Origin: a virus
Virus record (IMG/VR): IMGVR_UViG_3300025617_000144
Location: 1 to 20,048 of that record
Reading direction: 5' to 3' (one strand)
Length of the DNA: 20,048 nt
The position numbers and the translations under genes are program-made. The notes beneath the pieces were generated by a model. It did not search any database. It saw only the letters and a program-made list of their open reading frames with translations, and was not told the DNA's origin. This document shows, piece by piece, positions 4,219 through 12,604 of the stretch. How positions within the stretch are numbered: position 1 is the first letter of the stretch; every line of letters begins with the position of its first letter.

Positions 4219-6438
4219 ATGGCTACTAATACTATCGGATATAAAGAATCCGTTGACGATGAAGAACTAAAGTCGATGATTGAACAGGGTATCATGAACT
4301 CTGTTGGTGACTTTCTTAATAGTTCTGATTTGGCTAGAGAAAGGCAAAAGTCTACATACGAATATGGTATGATGCCTTTTGCACACTTAACTCCTCAAGG
4401 GGTATCTCAAATTGTTTCTTCAGATACTGTAGAAGCAGTTGAGGGTTATACAGCTATTTTAGCTGAGTTAATGTTTAATAATAATAAGCTAGCTAGGTTT
4501 ATTCCTGCTGGTACAAAGCCCACAGATTTTCATAACGCTAAGGTTGCTTCTGAGCTAGTTAACTATACTATCTTTAAACAGAACTCTGGCTGGGAAATCC
4601 TAAATACATGGGTTAAATCTTCTTTGTTATGGAAGAACAGTATTGTTCGTTGGGATTTTGTTGAAGATTACGAATATACTTTTGAAGAATATGATTCAAT
4701 TAGTCAAGAGAATTTAGATATTCTTTTGTCTGACACTGACACCGAAATTATCGGTACCCTAAAGTACGATCAAGAACTAGGTACTGATGAAGAAGGAAAT
4801 GCTGTATACAATATGGTATACAAAGATGTTCGCCTTAAGAAGCAACATGATAAAACAAGAATCAAGATCGAGAACGTTCACCCTGAAGCGTTCCGTATTA
4901 CTAGGGACGCTAAGTCTTTGGATGATGCTGGTTTTGTAGGTATTCAGATCGATATGACTCGTTCTGAGATCAGAAAGTTTTACCCCGATATTGCAGAGAA
5001 CATTGACTGGGACGATATTGGAGACGGTAGCACTGATTGGGCTACCAAGTACACCGAAGAGCAAGCAGCTCGGAAACGCCTAGCAGGTGAAGAGTACTGG
5101 ATTGGGGGTAATTCAAATGAACTTTTTCCAACAGAGGCTAATAGACAGGTAACTGTTATTGAATGTTGGTTAAGAGTTGACCGTGATGGTGATGGTATTG
5201 CAGAATTAAAACACATTATTATTGCTGGTGGAACAATCCTTCTTGAAGAAGATTGTGACTATGTACCATTAGCTACGCTGTGCCCATTCGAAATTCCTCA
5301 TGAATTTTTTGGTTTGTCTGTAGCAGACATGATTCGTCCTTCTACATTAGCAACTACCGCTATTATGCGGGGCTTTGTAGAGAACGTATACCTAACTAAC
5401 TATGCACCTAAGTTAGCAGATCCTAACGTAGTAGACTTTTCTGCGCTTCAAAACATGAAGCCTAAACAGATTGTGGCTACTAACGGGAATCCTAACGGTG
5501 CTGTAGCATCTATGACACCTGATACTATCAGTACAGGTACTGTACCTCTTTTAGAAATGTTGCAGGTACATAAGGAGCAAGCTACAGGCTTGTCAAAAGC
5601 GGCTCAAGGCCTCAATGACACTCTTTATGTTTCCGGCAACTCCGAAGAAAAGATGCAGAGAGCTATGTCAGCAGCTCAGGTACGTATCCAATTTATGGCA
5701 CGTAGATTTGCTGAGACAGGCTTTAAGCGTCTAGTAGAAGGTGTATACAAGACACTTCGCACTAAGCTTCGGGGTAAGGAAGTAAAGTTCTTTGATCAAA
5801 ACGATATGTTTAAGTCAGTTGACCCAGGTATGTTACCTGACAATATGTTGATGTATGTTGATATTGATGTTGGTGAAAACAGCAATAATAATATTATTAA
5901 GAAGATGAGTATGGTTGGTCAACAATTAATCCCTGCACTTCAACAGGCTGGCGCTGGTTCAGTAGTAGCACCTGAAGCTGCCGCTAAGATTGCTTGTAAG
6001 ACTCTAGAGGCTATGGATCTTGATCCACTGGACTTCTTGATTGATTACACAGACCCTAAGTTCTTAGAACAAGCTGTTCAGGCTCGTCAACAAGAGCAAC
6101 AAGCAGGCGACGCCGCTCGTAAGCTTGAAGAGAAGATTAAAGAGTTGGATGCTATCCAGAGAGAAGCTACGGTTGAACTTACTAAAGTACAATCTAGAAA
6201 TGCTATGCAGGATAACACCAAACAACTTATGGTTGCTCTCGATAAGAGCTATCAAGAGTGGGCAAAGCTTTCTATGCAAGCTGCTGAGAAGGGTGTTAAT
6301 CTTGATCCGCATCCAGGTGGAGAAGCTCTGTTAGTAATCGCTAAGAAAATAATTGAGGCTGACCTTGCTAAGGGTGATGAACAAGCACCTGCTCAAGAAG
6401 CAGATCCTATGACTCAACAGCAACAACCAATGATGTAA
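4219..6438 (+). CDS. Portal protein (head-tail connector)
   Basis: This protein of about 739 residues forms the dodecameric ring at one capsid vertex through which DNA passes and on which TerL docks. Portal-like features are the helical N-terminus, the SGWEILNTWVKSSLLWKNS segment (about residue 120), long mixed alpha/beta wing regions, the helical stem/crown part with EKMQRAMSAAQ and RRFAETGFKRLVEGVYKTL, and a Gln-rich C-terminal coiled coil ending TQQQQPMM. The large size suits P22/podovirus-type portals. I place the start at 4219, where GAAAGG lies 6 nt upstream. An ATG at 4195 would add eight residues but has a poor ribosome site. The position between TerL and scaffold fits. Confidence 0.92.
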   Translation: MATNTIGYKESVDDEELKSMIEQGIMNSVGDFLNSSDLARERQKSTYEYGMMPFAHLTPQGVSQIVSSDTVEAVEGYTAILAELMFNNNKLARFIPAGTKPTDFHNAKVASELVNYTIFKQNSGWEILNTWVKSSLLWKNSIVRWDFVEDYEYTFEEYDSISQENLDILLSDTDTEIIGTLKYDQELGTDEEGNAVYNMVYKDVRLKKQHDKTRIKIENVHPEAFRITRDAKSLDDAGFVGIQIDMTRSEIRKFYPDIAENIDWDDIGDGSTDWATKYTEEQAARKRLAGEEYWIGGNSNELFPTEANRQVTVIECWLRVDRDGDGIAELKHIIIAGGTILLEEDCDYVPLATLCPFEIPHEFFGLSVADMIRPSTLATTAIMRGFVENVYLTNYAPKLADPNVVDFSALQNMKPKQIVATNGNPNGAVASMTPDTISTGTVPLLEMLQVHKEQATGLSKAAQGLNDTLYVSGNSEEKMQRAMSAAQVRIQFMARRFAETGFKRLVEGVYKTLRTKLRGKEVKFFDQNDMFKSVDPGMLPDNMLMYVDIDVGENSNNNIIKKMSMVGQQLIPALQQAGAGSVVAPEAAAKIACKTLEAMDLDPLDFLIDYTDPKFLEQAVQARQQEQQAGDAARKLEEKIKELDAIQREATVELTKVQSRNAMQDNTKQLMVALDKSYQEWAKLSMQAAEKGVNLDPHPGGEALLVIAKKIIEADLAKGDEQAPAQEADPMTQQQQPMM

Positions 6439-6493
6439 TGACAACACTCACCCCTCTGCCTTAAGGTACGGGTGGGTATATTAAAGTAAATAA
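6439..6493 (+). promoter_or_regulatory. Short inverted repeat after the portal gene
   Basis: CACCC (about 6451) and GGGTG (about 6470) flank a CCTTAAGG palindrome in the 55-nt gap after the portal stop. A weak hairpin is possible. There is no T-run to make it an intrinsic terminator, so an attenuator or processing site is the most that can be said. Confidence 0.3.
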
Positions 6494-6847
6494 ATGAATC
6501 AATATAAAGAAGGCTTTCAGAAGAGAACAAAGCCTAGAATGAATCATGAGACTGGAGAATATAAGGTAGAACCTTTCCGTGATGCTCAATCAGCATTAGG
6601 TAAATCCCAGTTTGCAAATAAAGAACGTGAAGAGTTCTTTGGTGAAGCATACTCAGAGATCTTAGCTGATCTTTTTGTTACTTGGCTAAAGACAGAGCCT
6701 CATTGCAATAAAGAGCGTGAGTACCTATACCATACTGCTATGGCATTAGGTAGCGTAAAAGAGAAGTTAATCGGCATCGAGATGTACGGTAACAATATGC
6801 AGTATATTAACAAATCCCAAGAAGGGGAAGAAGACAATAATGAGTAA
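6494..6847 (+). CDS. Small conserved protein between portal and scaffold, unknown function
   Basis: This 117-residue protein starts MNQYKEGFQKRTKPRMNHET and is mainly helical, with EEFFGEAYSEILADLFVTWL (about 54-73) and KEREYLYHTAMALGSVKEKLIG. There is no membrane segment or catalytic motif. The ribosome site is weak. It sits between portal and scaffold, where head-assembly factors occur. A small terminase role cannot be excluded because no other candidate is visible, but nothing in the sequence such as a clear helix-turn-helix supports it. Confidence 0.8.
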   Translation: MNQYKEGFQKRTKPRMNHETGEYKVEPFRDAQSALGKSQFANKEREEFFGEAYSEILADLFVTWLKTEPHCNKEREYLYHTAMALGSVKEKLIGIEMYGNNMQYINKSQEGEEDNNE

Positions 6848-7076
6848 TTATGACTTAGCAAAGACTGTGCTAGAGAGAGCACAGGAAGAAATCATCCGCG
6901 AGTTAGCTTTATGTGGGCAGAACGGTGGAGTAGGGCGTGCGCAAAATTATGCACCAATCCTTGTTACATTAAACAATGCAATTGGTGTGGTAGAGTCTTT
7001 TAAGAAAAAAGACCCTAAAGAATTTGTAGAACGCATGGCTAAAGCAAAGGCTACTAAAGCCGCTAAAGCCGAATAA
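6840..7076 (+). CDS. Small helical protein upstream of scaffold, unknown function
   Basis: This 78-residue protein begins MSNYDLAKTVLERAQEEIIR and ends in an Ala/Lys-rich tail (AKAKATKAAKAE). It overlaps the previous gene by 8 nt and has a GGGGAAG site upstream, so the two are probably translationally coupled. Two helices separated by a Gly-rich GQNGGVG turn are predicted by eye. It may be a head-assembly accessory protein, judged only by position. Confidence 0.75.
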   Translation: MSNYDLAKTVLERAQEEIIRELALCGQNGGVGRAQNYAPILVTLNNAIGVVESFKKKDPKEFVERMAKAKATKAAKAE

Positions 7077-7099
7077 TTGGACACAAAGGTAAAATAATT

Positions 7100-8251
7100 A
7101 TGAACCTAGAACAACTCTCTACCAACACTCCTGCCTCGGAAATTTCGAGCAAGAGTTTCGATGACGGAAGTAATAGTGCAGACTTGGAAGCAAAGAGTCT
7201 TGATGACATTCTTCGTAACTCACCAGCAGCAGACCTGCTAGGGTTACCTGAACAAGAAGAATCTCTACCAGAAGAAGATGACAGCGTCCCGAGTCCAGAA
7301 GATTCATCGGAAGAAGAAGAAGAAGTCCCGGAAGAGACCGATGATGATGCTGAAAATGACCTAGATGAAGAGGAAGAATCAAAAGATTCTGAGGAAGAGA
7401 ATGCAGATGAGGATGATACGTCTACCCAAGATGCTGACTTACCGACTGAAGATGATATTGATTGGGAATATAAGGTACCTGTAACCGTTGACGGTAACAC
7501 AGAGTACGTTACCTTAGAAGAAATCCGTAAGGGCTATTCTACTGATAAACATCTATCTCAAAAAGGGCGCGAACTTGGCGAACTGAGAAAACAGATTGAA
7601 CAAGAAAAGACAGAAAAACTTAAAGAAGTTATTGAATTAGGGCAGATAATCCAACAGGAATTAACTGCCACTGAAACATCTCTTGCCGAAGAGTATCACA
7701 AACTAAGTAAGGACATTGAACAAGCTCGTGATGAGGGTGACTCATATTCAGCTCGTGAACTTAAAGAACAACGTGAAGCGGTGCAAGAGAAGTACTGGAA
7801 ATCTCGTAATAAACGAGAAGAACAAGCAAAGGCAATTGCCTCTCAATTCGAAGCTCAAGTAGAGAATGAACGACAAGAGTTACTGAAGTCATATAACGAA
7901 CGTATTGTTACGCTAGTTCCTGACTATTCAGAAAAAGTCGCTAAGTCTATTAGAGAATTCGCAATTCAAGAGGGTATCTCGGAAGACCTACTAGGGTCTA
8001 TCTATGATCCACAAATTGTTAAGTTCATCAATGATTACCGTAAGTTAAAAACAGCTAAAGATACTGGTGCAGTTAAACGTAAAGCAGCTCCTATGGTGAA
8101 GTCGGTACCCTCTAAGAAGGGAACTCCGAAGGCACAAAAAGAGAAGCAAGCAGCTACCGCATCTAGATCTAAAGTACTGTCTGGCGAAGGTTCAAGACAA
8201 GACGAATTAGATTTTCTAAAACGTATTTCCTCAGTGAGCAAGAAACTTTGA
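7100..8251 (+). CDS. Scaffolding protein
   Basis: This 383-residue protein guides capsid assembly and is normally lost before DNA fills the head. The first 120 residues are strongly acidic, with long Glu/Asp/Ser runs. A conserved segment WEYKVPVTVDGNTEYVTLEE (about 121-140) and GYSTDKHLSQKGRELGELRK precede a long Gln/Glu/Lys coiled coil (about 165-275). The C-terminus is basic (KRKAAPMVKSVPSKKG), as expected for scaffold-capsid contact. It is immediately upstream of the capsid gene, the usual place. No protease motif is seen, so the shell either matures without one or uses a protease outside this window. Confidence 0.87.
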   Translation: MNLEQLSTNTPASEISSKSFDDGSNSADLEAKSLDDILRNSPAADLLGLPEQEESLPEEDDSVPSPEDSSEEEEEVPEETDDDAENDLDEEEESKDSEEENADEDDTSTQDADLPTEDDIDWEYKVPVTVDGNTEYVTLEEIRKGYSTDKHLSQKGRELGELRKQIEQEKTEKLKEVIELGQIIQQELTATETSLAEEYHKLSKDIEQARDEGDSYSARELKEQREAVQEKYWKSRNKREEQAKAIASQFEAQVENERQELLKSYNERIVTLVPDYSEKVAKSIREFAIQEGISEDLLGSIYDPQIVKFINDYRKLKTAKDTGAVKRKAAPMVKSVPSKKGTPKAQKEKQAATASRSKVLSGEGSRQDELDFLKRISSVSKKL

Positions 8252-8260
8252 TTTAAAATT

Positions 8261-8274
8261 CTCACTATAAGGAG
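8261..8274 (+). promoter_or_regulatory. T7-promoter-like core before the capsid gene
   Basis: The 14-nt CTCACTATAAGGAG matches the T7 promoter core CTCACTATAGGGAG at 13 of 14 positions, but the upstream recognition half does not match well. The AAGGAG also serves as the capsid gene Shine-Dalgarno site, so the match may be chance. No similar site was found at the other gene gaps. Confidence 0.2.
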
Positions 8275-8282
8275 TCATTAAA

Positions 8283-9380
8283 ATGGCTGGCAATAATTTT
8301 GCAACAGGCGGTCCTAAGGCCGCAGCACGTAGCGCATCTGCTACAGGTAATTCCGTAAACGCTGGCGAGCGTGAAGACCTCGCTAATTTTATTTCTATGA
8401 TTAGCCGTGACGAGACACCATTCATGTCCTCAATCGGCAAGACCAAGGCTACCGCAGTTTTCCACGAATGGCAAACTGACGAGCTGGCTGCTCCCGCATC
8501 TTCTGCAGTTGCTGAAGGCGTATCTTACGCTACCCAGAACTCTGCACAAGGTGCCGAGCCTTTCCGTACCCGTCTGGGTAACTACACGCAGATCAACTCT
8601 AAGACCGTTACGGTTACTGGTACCAAGCGTGCCGTTGATCAAGCTGGTGTTGCTGACGAGTATGCGTATCAGCTGAAGAAGCGTGGTACCGAACTGCGTC
8701 GTGACGTTGAGTTCGACATGGTTAACAGCTGGAACAGCTCTAACGGTTCAGGCGTCCGTAAAATGGGCGGCTATCAGGCATGGATTAACGATGCATCTAC
8801 TGCATTGAACGTGCTTGCTACCCCTGGCGAATATACCGCTCCTACTAATGCCGGTGCTGGTATTGCAGGTACCTTTGCAACCGTTACTGACGCTGACAAG
8901 GTAAGCTTGCAGTTGTCACACATCGATACCGTGATGCAAGCCATCTACGAAAACGGTGGTAAGGCTACTAAGCTAATGGTCTCTCCCGCTAACCGTCGTG
9001 TATTCTCTGCTAAGGCACAGGCTGCAGGTTCATCTAGCTCTAACGCTGGTGACGGTAACGTTCGTCGTAACATCGATGCTGACGGTAAGCTCCGTCAGTC
9101 AGTTGAAGTCTATATGTCTGACTTTGGCGACATCATGGTTGTTCCTAACTATGTCATGGGTATTGCCAATACGACAATCTCTGGCTTGGACGACGCTGCT
9201 AACTTCTCAGCATTTGTGTACGATCCTTCATGGTTCAGCTACGCATCACTGCGTCCCATGCAAGAAGTTGACCTTGGTCAGCTGGGTGATTCTATCATCG
9301 GTCAAATTGTTGAAGAAGGTACAATCGAGTGCCGTAATCCTAAGGGTTGCGGTTTGATCTTCGGTTTGTCTGGTCAGTAA
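8283..9380 (+). CDS. Major capsid protein, SU10/DUF5309-like
   Basis: This 365-residue protein is the HK97-fold shell subunit. Family-like segments are LANFISMISRDETPFMSSIG (32-51), TRLGNYTQINSKTVTVTGTK (about 95-114), the long helix AYQLKKRGTELRRDVEFDMV, the AIYENGGKATKLMVSP segment and EVYMSDFGDIMVVPNYVM. It resembles the capsid family known from the SU10/phiEco32 group and many aquatic phages. The ATG at 8283 follows AAGGAG. Base use differs from the neighbours, with many C- or G-ending codons (AAC, GAC, AAG, CGT), as is typical for the most expressed phage gene. A terminator-like hairpin follows. Confidence 0.95.
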   Translation: MAGNNFATGGPKAAARSASATGNSVNAGEREDLANFISMISRDETPFMSSIGKTKATAVFHEWQTDELAAPASSAVAEGVSYATQNSAQGAEPFRTRLGNYTQINSKTVTVTGTKRAVDQAGVADEYAYQLKKRGTELRRDVEFDMVNSWNSSNGSGVRKMGGYQAWINDASTALNVLATPGEYTAPTNAGAGIAGTFATVTDADKVSLQLSHIDTVMQAIYENGGKATKLMVSPANRRVFSAKAQAAGSSSSNAGDGNVRRNIDADGKLRQSVEVYMSDFGDIMVVPNYVMGIANTTISGLDDAANFSAFVYDPSWFSYASLRPMQEVDLGQLGDSIIGQIVEEGTIECRNPKGCGLIFGLSGQ

Positions 9381-9389
9381 TTAACCTAT

Positions 9390-9418
9390 AAAGGGGTGAG
9401 GGCAACCTTGCCCCTTTT
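9390..9418 (+). terminator. Probable intrinsic terminator after the capsid gene
   Basis: AAAGGGG (9390-9396) pairs with CCCCTTT (9411-9417). An alternative inner stem GGGCA/TGCCC (9400-9404 with 9409-9413) is also possible. A TTTT run and AT-rich sequence follow. It lies 9 nt after the capsid stop, a common place for a terminator that boosts capsid mRNA relative to downstream genes. Confidence 0.7.
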
Positions 9419-9434
9419 AAATTAGAGGAAGAAA

Positions 9435-9701
9435 ATGCAATATATTAAAATTACACAGACTAACGGTACAGCAACTTACTATCCTGGTAATACTTCTTCT
9501 GTTACAATTTCTGCACCAACAGTAAATGGCAATGTTGTAGTTAACAGAGGTAGAATTACCTCAGTATCTTATGAAAAGATTGTTGGTACTTCACAAACAT
9601 ATGTAACAGATACTGTAGCAGCATACAACGGTGCCAACGCACTATATGAGTTTGGTCAATTAGGCCATGATGGTATCTTTACGGTAGCACACTCTAACTA
9701 A
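9435..9701 (+). CDS. Small beta-rich protein after capsid, decoration-protein candidate
   Basis: This 88-residue protein begins MQYIKITQTNGTATYYPGNT and is rich in Thr, Val, Ser and Asn with alternating beta-like character. A good AGAGGAAG site precedes the ATG. Its C-terminal half (RITSVSYE...DTVAAYNGANALYEFG...GIFTVAHSN) resembles that of the next gene, suggesting tandem duplication. Small beta proteins directly after the capsid gene are often head-decoration or head-fibre proteins, and that is the only basis for the suggested role. Confidence 0.75.
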   Translation: MQYIKITQTNGTATYYPGNTSSVTISAPTVNGNVVVNRGRITSVSYEKIVGTSQTYVTDTVAAYNGANALYEFGQLGHDGIFTVAHSN

Positions 9702-9709
9702 GGAAAATT

Positions 9710-9955
9710 ATGATTAAAGCTATGAAGGTTACCCTTCCAAATAATAGCTCCAGCATTATTGCGTTTCAGCACATTTATGAAGTAAAAGTATCTGCAGCGG
9801 GTCTAATTACGGAGTTTACGTATGATTTACATGGCAACAACCATACAACGGTTACAGTTGCGGAGTATGATGGAACTAATAATAAATATGAAATAGGTTT
9901 GTTAACTGACGGTTATATTTTCAGCGCATATGTAGCAAACTATAAGACAAAATAA
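9710..9955 (+). CDS. Small beta-rich protein, apparent paralog of preceding gene
   Basis: This 81-residue protein begins MIKAMKVTLPNNSSSIIAFQ. The region GLITEFTYDLHGNNHTTVTV-AEYDGTNNKYEIG-GYIFSAYVAN lines up with the preceding protein's RITSVSYE-TVAAYNGANALYEFG-GIFTVAHSN. The identity is low, but order and spacing are kept. It starts 8 nt after the previous stop with AAGGA upstream. Decoration or capsid-associated function is inferred from position. Confidence 0.7.
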   Translation: MIKAMKVTLPNNSSSIIAFQHIYEVKVSAAGLITEFTYDLHGNNHTTVTVAEYDGTNNKYEIGLLTDGYIFSAYVANYKTK

Positions 9956-9967
9956 TAAAGAGGACAC

Positions 9968-10291
9968 ATGGGCTTTCTATCACAAGATAATAATAAAAGT
10001 AGCTTTAAAGTAGCTACTGATGAAAAAGATTTTAAACTAGAACAAGACGTTCAAGCATACAAAGACTATGCTGCACAACAACGGGAATTAGATTCTGCTG
10101 CAAGTGGTAGTAGAACATACAGATCCTTTGCGATCATTCCTGATATTGTTGCTATCGATATCCTAACTAAATACGGCATTGATGTACACTCTCCAGACTT
10201 TATGAGTGATCCTGTCAGTATGAGAAAATTAAAACAGATTATTGATAGCGAATATCCAGCACTTAAAACAAGTAATGTAAGATCGCTATAA
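9968..10291 (+). CDS. Conserved phage protein between capsid and adaptor, unknown function
   Basis: This 107-residue protein starts MGFLSQDNNKSSFKVATDEK. Residues 50-105 contain RSFAIIPDIVAIDILTKYGI, DVHSPDFMSDP and a helical MRKLKQIIDSEYPALKTS end. As I recall, this IPDIVA...YGID pattern recurs in small proteins near head genes of marine phages, without an assigned function. The N-terminal half is charged and probably flexible. Its place before the adaptor suggests a head or connector component. Confidence 0.8.
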   Translation: MGFLSQDNNKSSFKVATDEKDFKLEQDVQAYKDYAAQQRELDSAASGSRTYRSFAIIPDIVAIDILTKYGIDVHSPDFMSDPVSMRKLKQIIDSEYPALKTSNVRSL

Positions 10292-10303
10292 GGAGAATTA
10301 AAT

Positions 10304-11173
10304 ATGGCAACACCTAAATATGACGCTCTAGTGGCGAAGGTAAGAGATTGGAGTAATAAACCTGAAGTAAATACTATCCCAGACAGCGTCATCCAGGATT
10401 GCCTAAGATATTCTGCTGATGAATCATACAGACTCCTTCGCATACCTCCGTTGGAAGAGATAGTAACCTACACTATTACCGCTGCAGATAATCAAGGGGA
10501 AGAGAATAGCGCACTAGCATATACTAGCTTTGCAATACCCGAAGACTTAACTCAATTTATCTACATTAGAACATTAGATAGCGCTACCAATCAAACTAAA
10601 GTATTTAACGAAATAACAGACAAAAGAACCTTCTTTGATCCATATGCTGAGACATATAGTAGCTATCGTTGGATGTGGCAGGAAAATAATATTAATATTA
10701 GACCTCAGTTAAGTGTAGGTGACGTTGTAGAGATTCATTACTACAAAAGATTACCAGCACTCTATGCTGTATACAATGTGGTACCTTTAAATTATTTGAT
10801 TGATTTGTCAGATGCAAATCAACCTTACTTAGATTTAGTAGTTAGCGGGGGTACTAACCTTTACTTTTCAACTTCAGCAGGGGTTACTAAGGCCTTTACC
10901 ACACTAGCAGAAGCTACCAATTATGACCCCACTGTAACAACTAAAATGTATACAGGTAAAGAAGTTTCTAACTGGTTAAGAGATCAAAATGAAAGACTAG
11001 TTATTTGGGGTGCATTATATAACCTAGGTGCCTACTTATTTGATGATACTATGGAAAAGCGTTATCAAGTTAAGTTTATGAATAATATAGAATCTCTGAA
11101 TAGAGAAGAAAAATGGAGACGTAGCCTTGGTGGTAACGTTCAAACTAACGTTAATACCAACGGATTGATCTAA
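10304..11173 (+). CDS. Head-tail adaptor (connector) candidate
   Basis: This 289-residue protein follows the plan of phage adaptor proteins: an N-terminal helical part with YDALVAKVRDWSNKPEVNTI and CLRYSADESYRLLRIPPLEE (about 4-50), a central beta part with FAIPEDLTQFIYIRTL and VGDVVEIHYYKRLP (about 145), and a C-terminal helical part with LRDQNERLVIWGALYNLGAY and NNIESLNREEKWRRS (about 220-275). Such proteins form a ring beneath the portal. The start has AAGGAG 9 nt upstream. A tail-tube or gatekeeper role is an alternative. It is the last head-type gene before the fibres. Confidence 0.6.
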   Translation: MATPKYDALVAKVRDWSNKPEVNTIPDSVIQDCLRYSADESYRLLRIPPLEEIVTYTITAADNQGEENSALAYTSFAIPEDLTQFIYIRTLDSATNQTKVFNEITDKRTFFDPYAETYSSYRWMWQENNINIRPQLSVGDVVEIHYYKRLPALYAVYNVVPLNYLIDLSDANQPYLDLVVSGGTNLYFSTSAGVTKAFTTLAEATNYDPTVTTKMYTGKEVSNWLRDQNERLVIWGALYNLGAYLFDDTMEKRYQVKFMNNIESLNREEKWRRSLGGNVQTNVNTNGLI

Positions 11174-11182
11174 GGAGGTAAT

Positions 11183-12595
11183 ATGGCTTATAATCAACGG
11201 CCTGGAGTAACAGGTACTATTGCTGGTGGAGGTCAATACGACGATTTAGATACAGTAAACTCTTTACAATATGATAATGTTGCAGCTACTAAAGCTGCGG
11301 AGGCTGCTGCCAGTGCTGCTGCTGCCAGTGTTAGTGAATCTAATGCCGCAAGTTCTGCAAGTAGCGCTGAAACATCTGCAAATAACGCTGCAACCTCAGA
11401 GACTAATGCTGCGACTTCTGAGTCTAATGCAGCCACTTCTGAATCTGCTGCAGCTGTTTCCGAGGCAAATGCACTCCTTTACTCAAATAACGCATCTACG
11501 TCAGCAACAAATTCTGCAACATCTGCCTCTGAAGCTGCTACTAGTGAAACTAATGCGGCTAACAGTGCTTCTGTTGCTGCTACTTCTGCCGCTAACTCTG
11601 CTAGTAGTGCATCAGCATCCGCTACATCAGCGGCTAACTCTGAAGCATCAGCTACGGCAAGTGCTAACAGTGCCTCTGCCTCCGCAACATCTGCTAGTCA
11701 AGCCTCTATTTCTGAATCTAATGCTTTAGCAAGTGCTACGGCTGCTGCTCTCTCAGAATCTAATGCGGCTACCTCAGAAACTAATGCTGCAACTTCCGAA
11801 ACAAATGCTGCCACTAGCGAAACAAATGCTGCAGCAAGCGCTGCAACGGCAACTAATCAAGCGTCTAATGCTGCAACAAGCGCATCAAACGCTTCTGCTA
11901 GCGAGTTAGCTGCTCAAACTGCACAGGCTGCTGCAGAGGCTGCTCAGGTTGCTGCTGAAACAATCTATGATGCCTTTGATGATAGATACTTAGGTAGTAG
12001 GGCGGTAGCCCCAACATTAGATAATGATGGAAACCCTTTAGCAGACGGTGCTATTTACTTTAACACTACTTACAATACACTTTGGGTGTATGACTTAGGT
12101 AATACTACTTGGTTAGAGATTCCTCAGTTAACTATTGCATCACTAACTGATGTAACACTCTCTTCAGTCACTACTGGTGAATTGTTGGTATGGACAGGTA
12201 CTGAGTGGATTAATAAAACACTAGAAGAAGCAGGTATTGTTGTTGATGGTGATATAGGCGTTACTGTACAGCCTTATAATTCAAATACAGTTATTGATAG
12301 TGCTTATGTACACACAGATAGCAATTATACACTAGCAGAAAAGAATCTAGTAGCCTCTGCTATACAGCCAGGGGATAATGTATCTACCTTAACTAATGAT
12401 GTAGGGTATTTAACAAGTTATACAGAGACAGATCCTGTTTATACAGCATCATCTTGGTATACTACTACAAATAATTCTATTAATTGGGATAGTGCTTATA
12501 CCACAACACAAGGTTTAGGCACAGCGTCAACTAATAATACAGAAGATTTTGATCCAGCAGGTACTGCTGTAGCTTTGTCTATTGCTTTAGGATAA
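11183..12595 (+). CDS. Tail fibre with Ala/Ser heptad repeats
   Basis: In this 470-residue protein, residues about 35-260 are an Ala/Ser/Asn/Thr repeat built from seven-residue units such as SETNAAT and SESNAAT. This is the phage tail-fibre repeat type (as in lambda Stf) that forms a trimeric coiled rod. After it comes YDAFDDRYLGSRAVAPTLDN (about 262-281) with AIYFNTTYNTLWVYD, a junction module common in phage fibres, and then a beta-rich end with TDVTLSSVTTGELLVWTGTEW and repeats containing TDPVYTASSW. The ribosome site AAGGAGG is strong. Repeats make the gene prone to length variation. The end binds either the host or another fibre subunit. Confidence 0.85.
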   Translation: MAYNQRPGVTGTIAGGGQYDDLDTVNSLQYDNVAATKAAEAAASAAAASVSESNAASSASSAETSANNAATSETNAATSESNAATSESAAAVSEANALLYSNNASTSATNSATSASEAATSETNAANSASVAATSAANSASSASASATSAANSEASATASANSASASATSASQASISESNALASATAAALSESNAATSETNAATSETNAATSETNAAASAATATNQASNAATSASNASASELAAQTAQAAAEAAQVAAETIYDAFDDRYLGSRAVAPTLDNDGNPLADGAIYFNTTYNTLWVYDLGNTTWLEIPQLTIASLTDVTLSSVTTGELLVWTGTEWINKTLEEAGIVVDGDIGVTVQPYNSNTVIDSAYVHTDSNYTLAEKNLVASAIQPGDNVSTLTNDVGYLTSYTETDPVYTASSWYTTTNNSINWDSAYTTTQGLGTASTNNTEDFDPAGTAVALSIALG

Positions 12596-12604
12596 GGAAA
12601 ATAA

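Noticed and set aside
6494-6847. Small terminase subunit
   Set aside because: Suggested only by the absence of another candidate. There is no clear helix-turn-helix, and the position after portal is not typical.
7063-7500. Ser-rich minus-strand open frame
   Set aside because: It is a shadow of the Glu/Asp-rich scaffold coding region (GAA/GAG read in reverse gives TTC/CTC).
11233-11729. Leu/Gln-rich and Ala-rich open frames in the fibre repeat
   Set aside because: These are alternative-frame shadows of the Ala/Ser/Asn repeat, with no ribosome sites.
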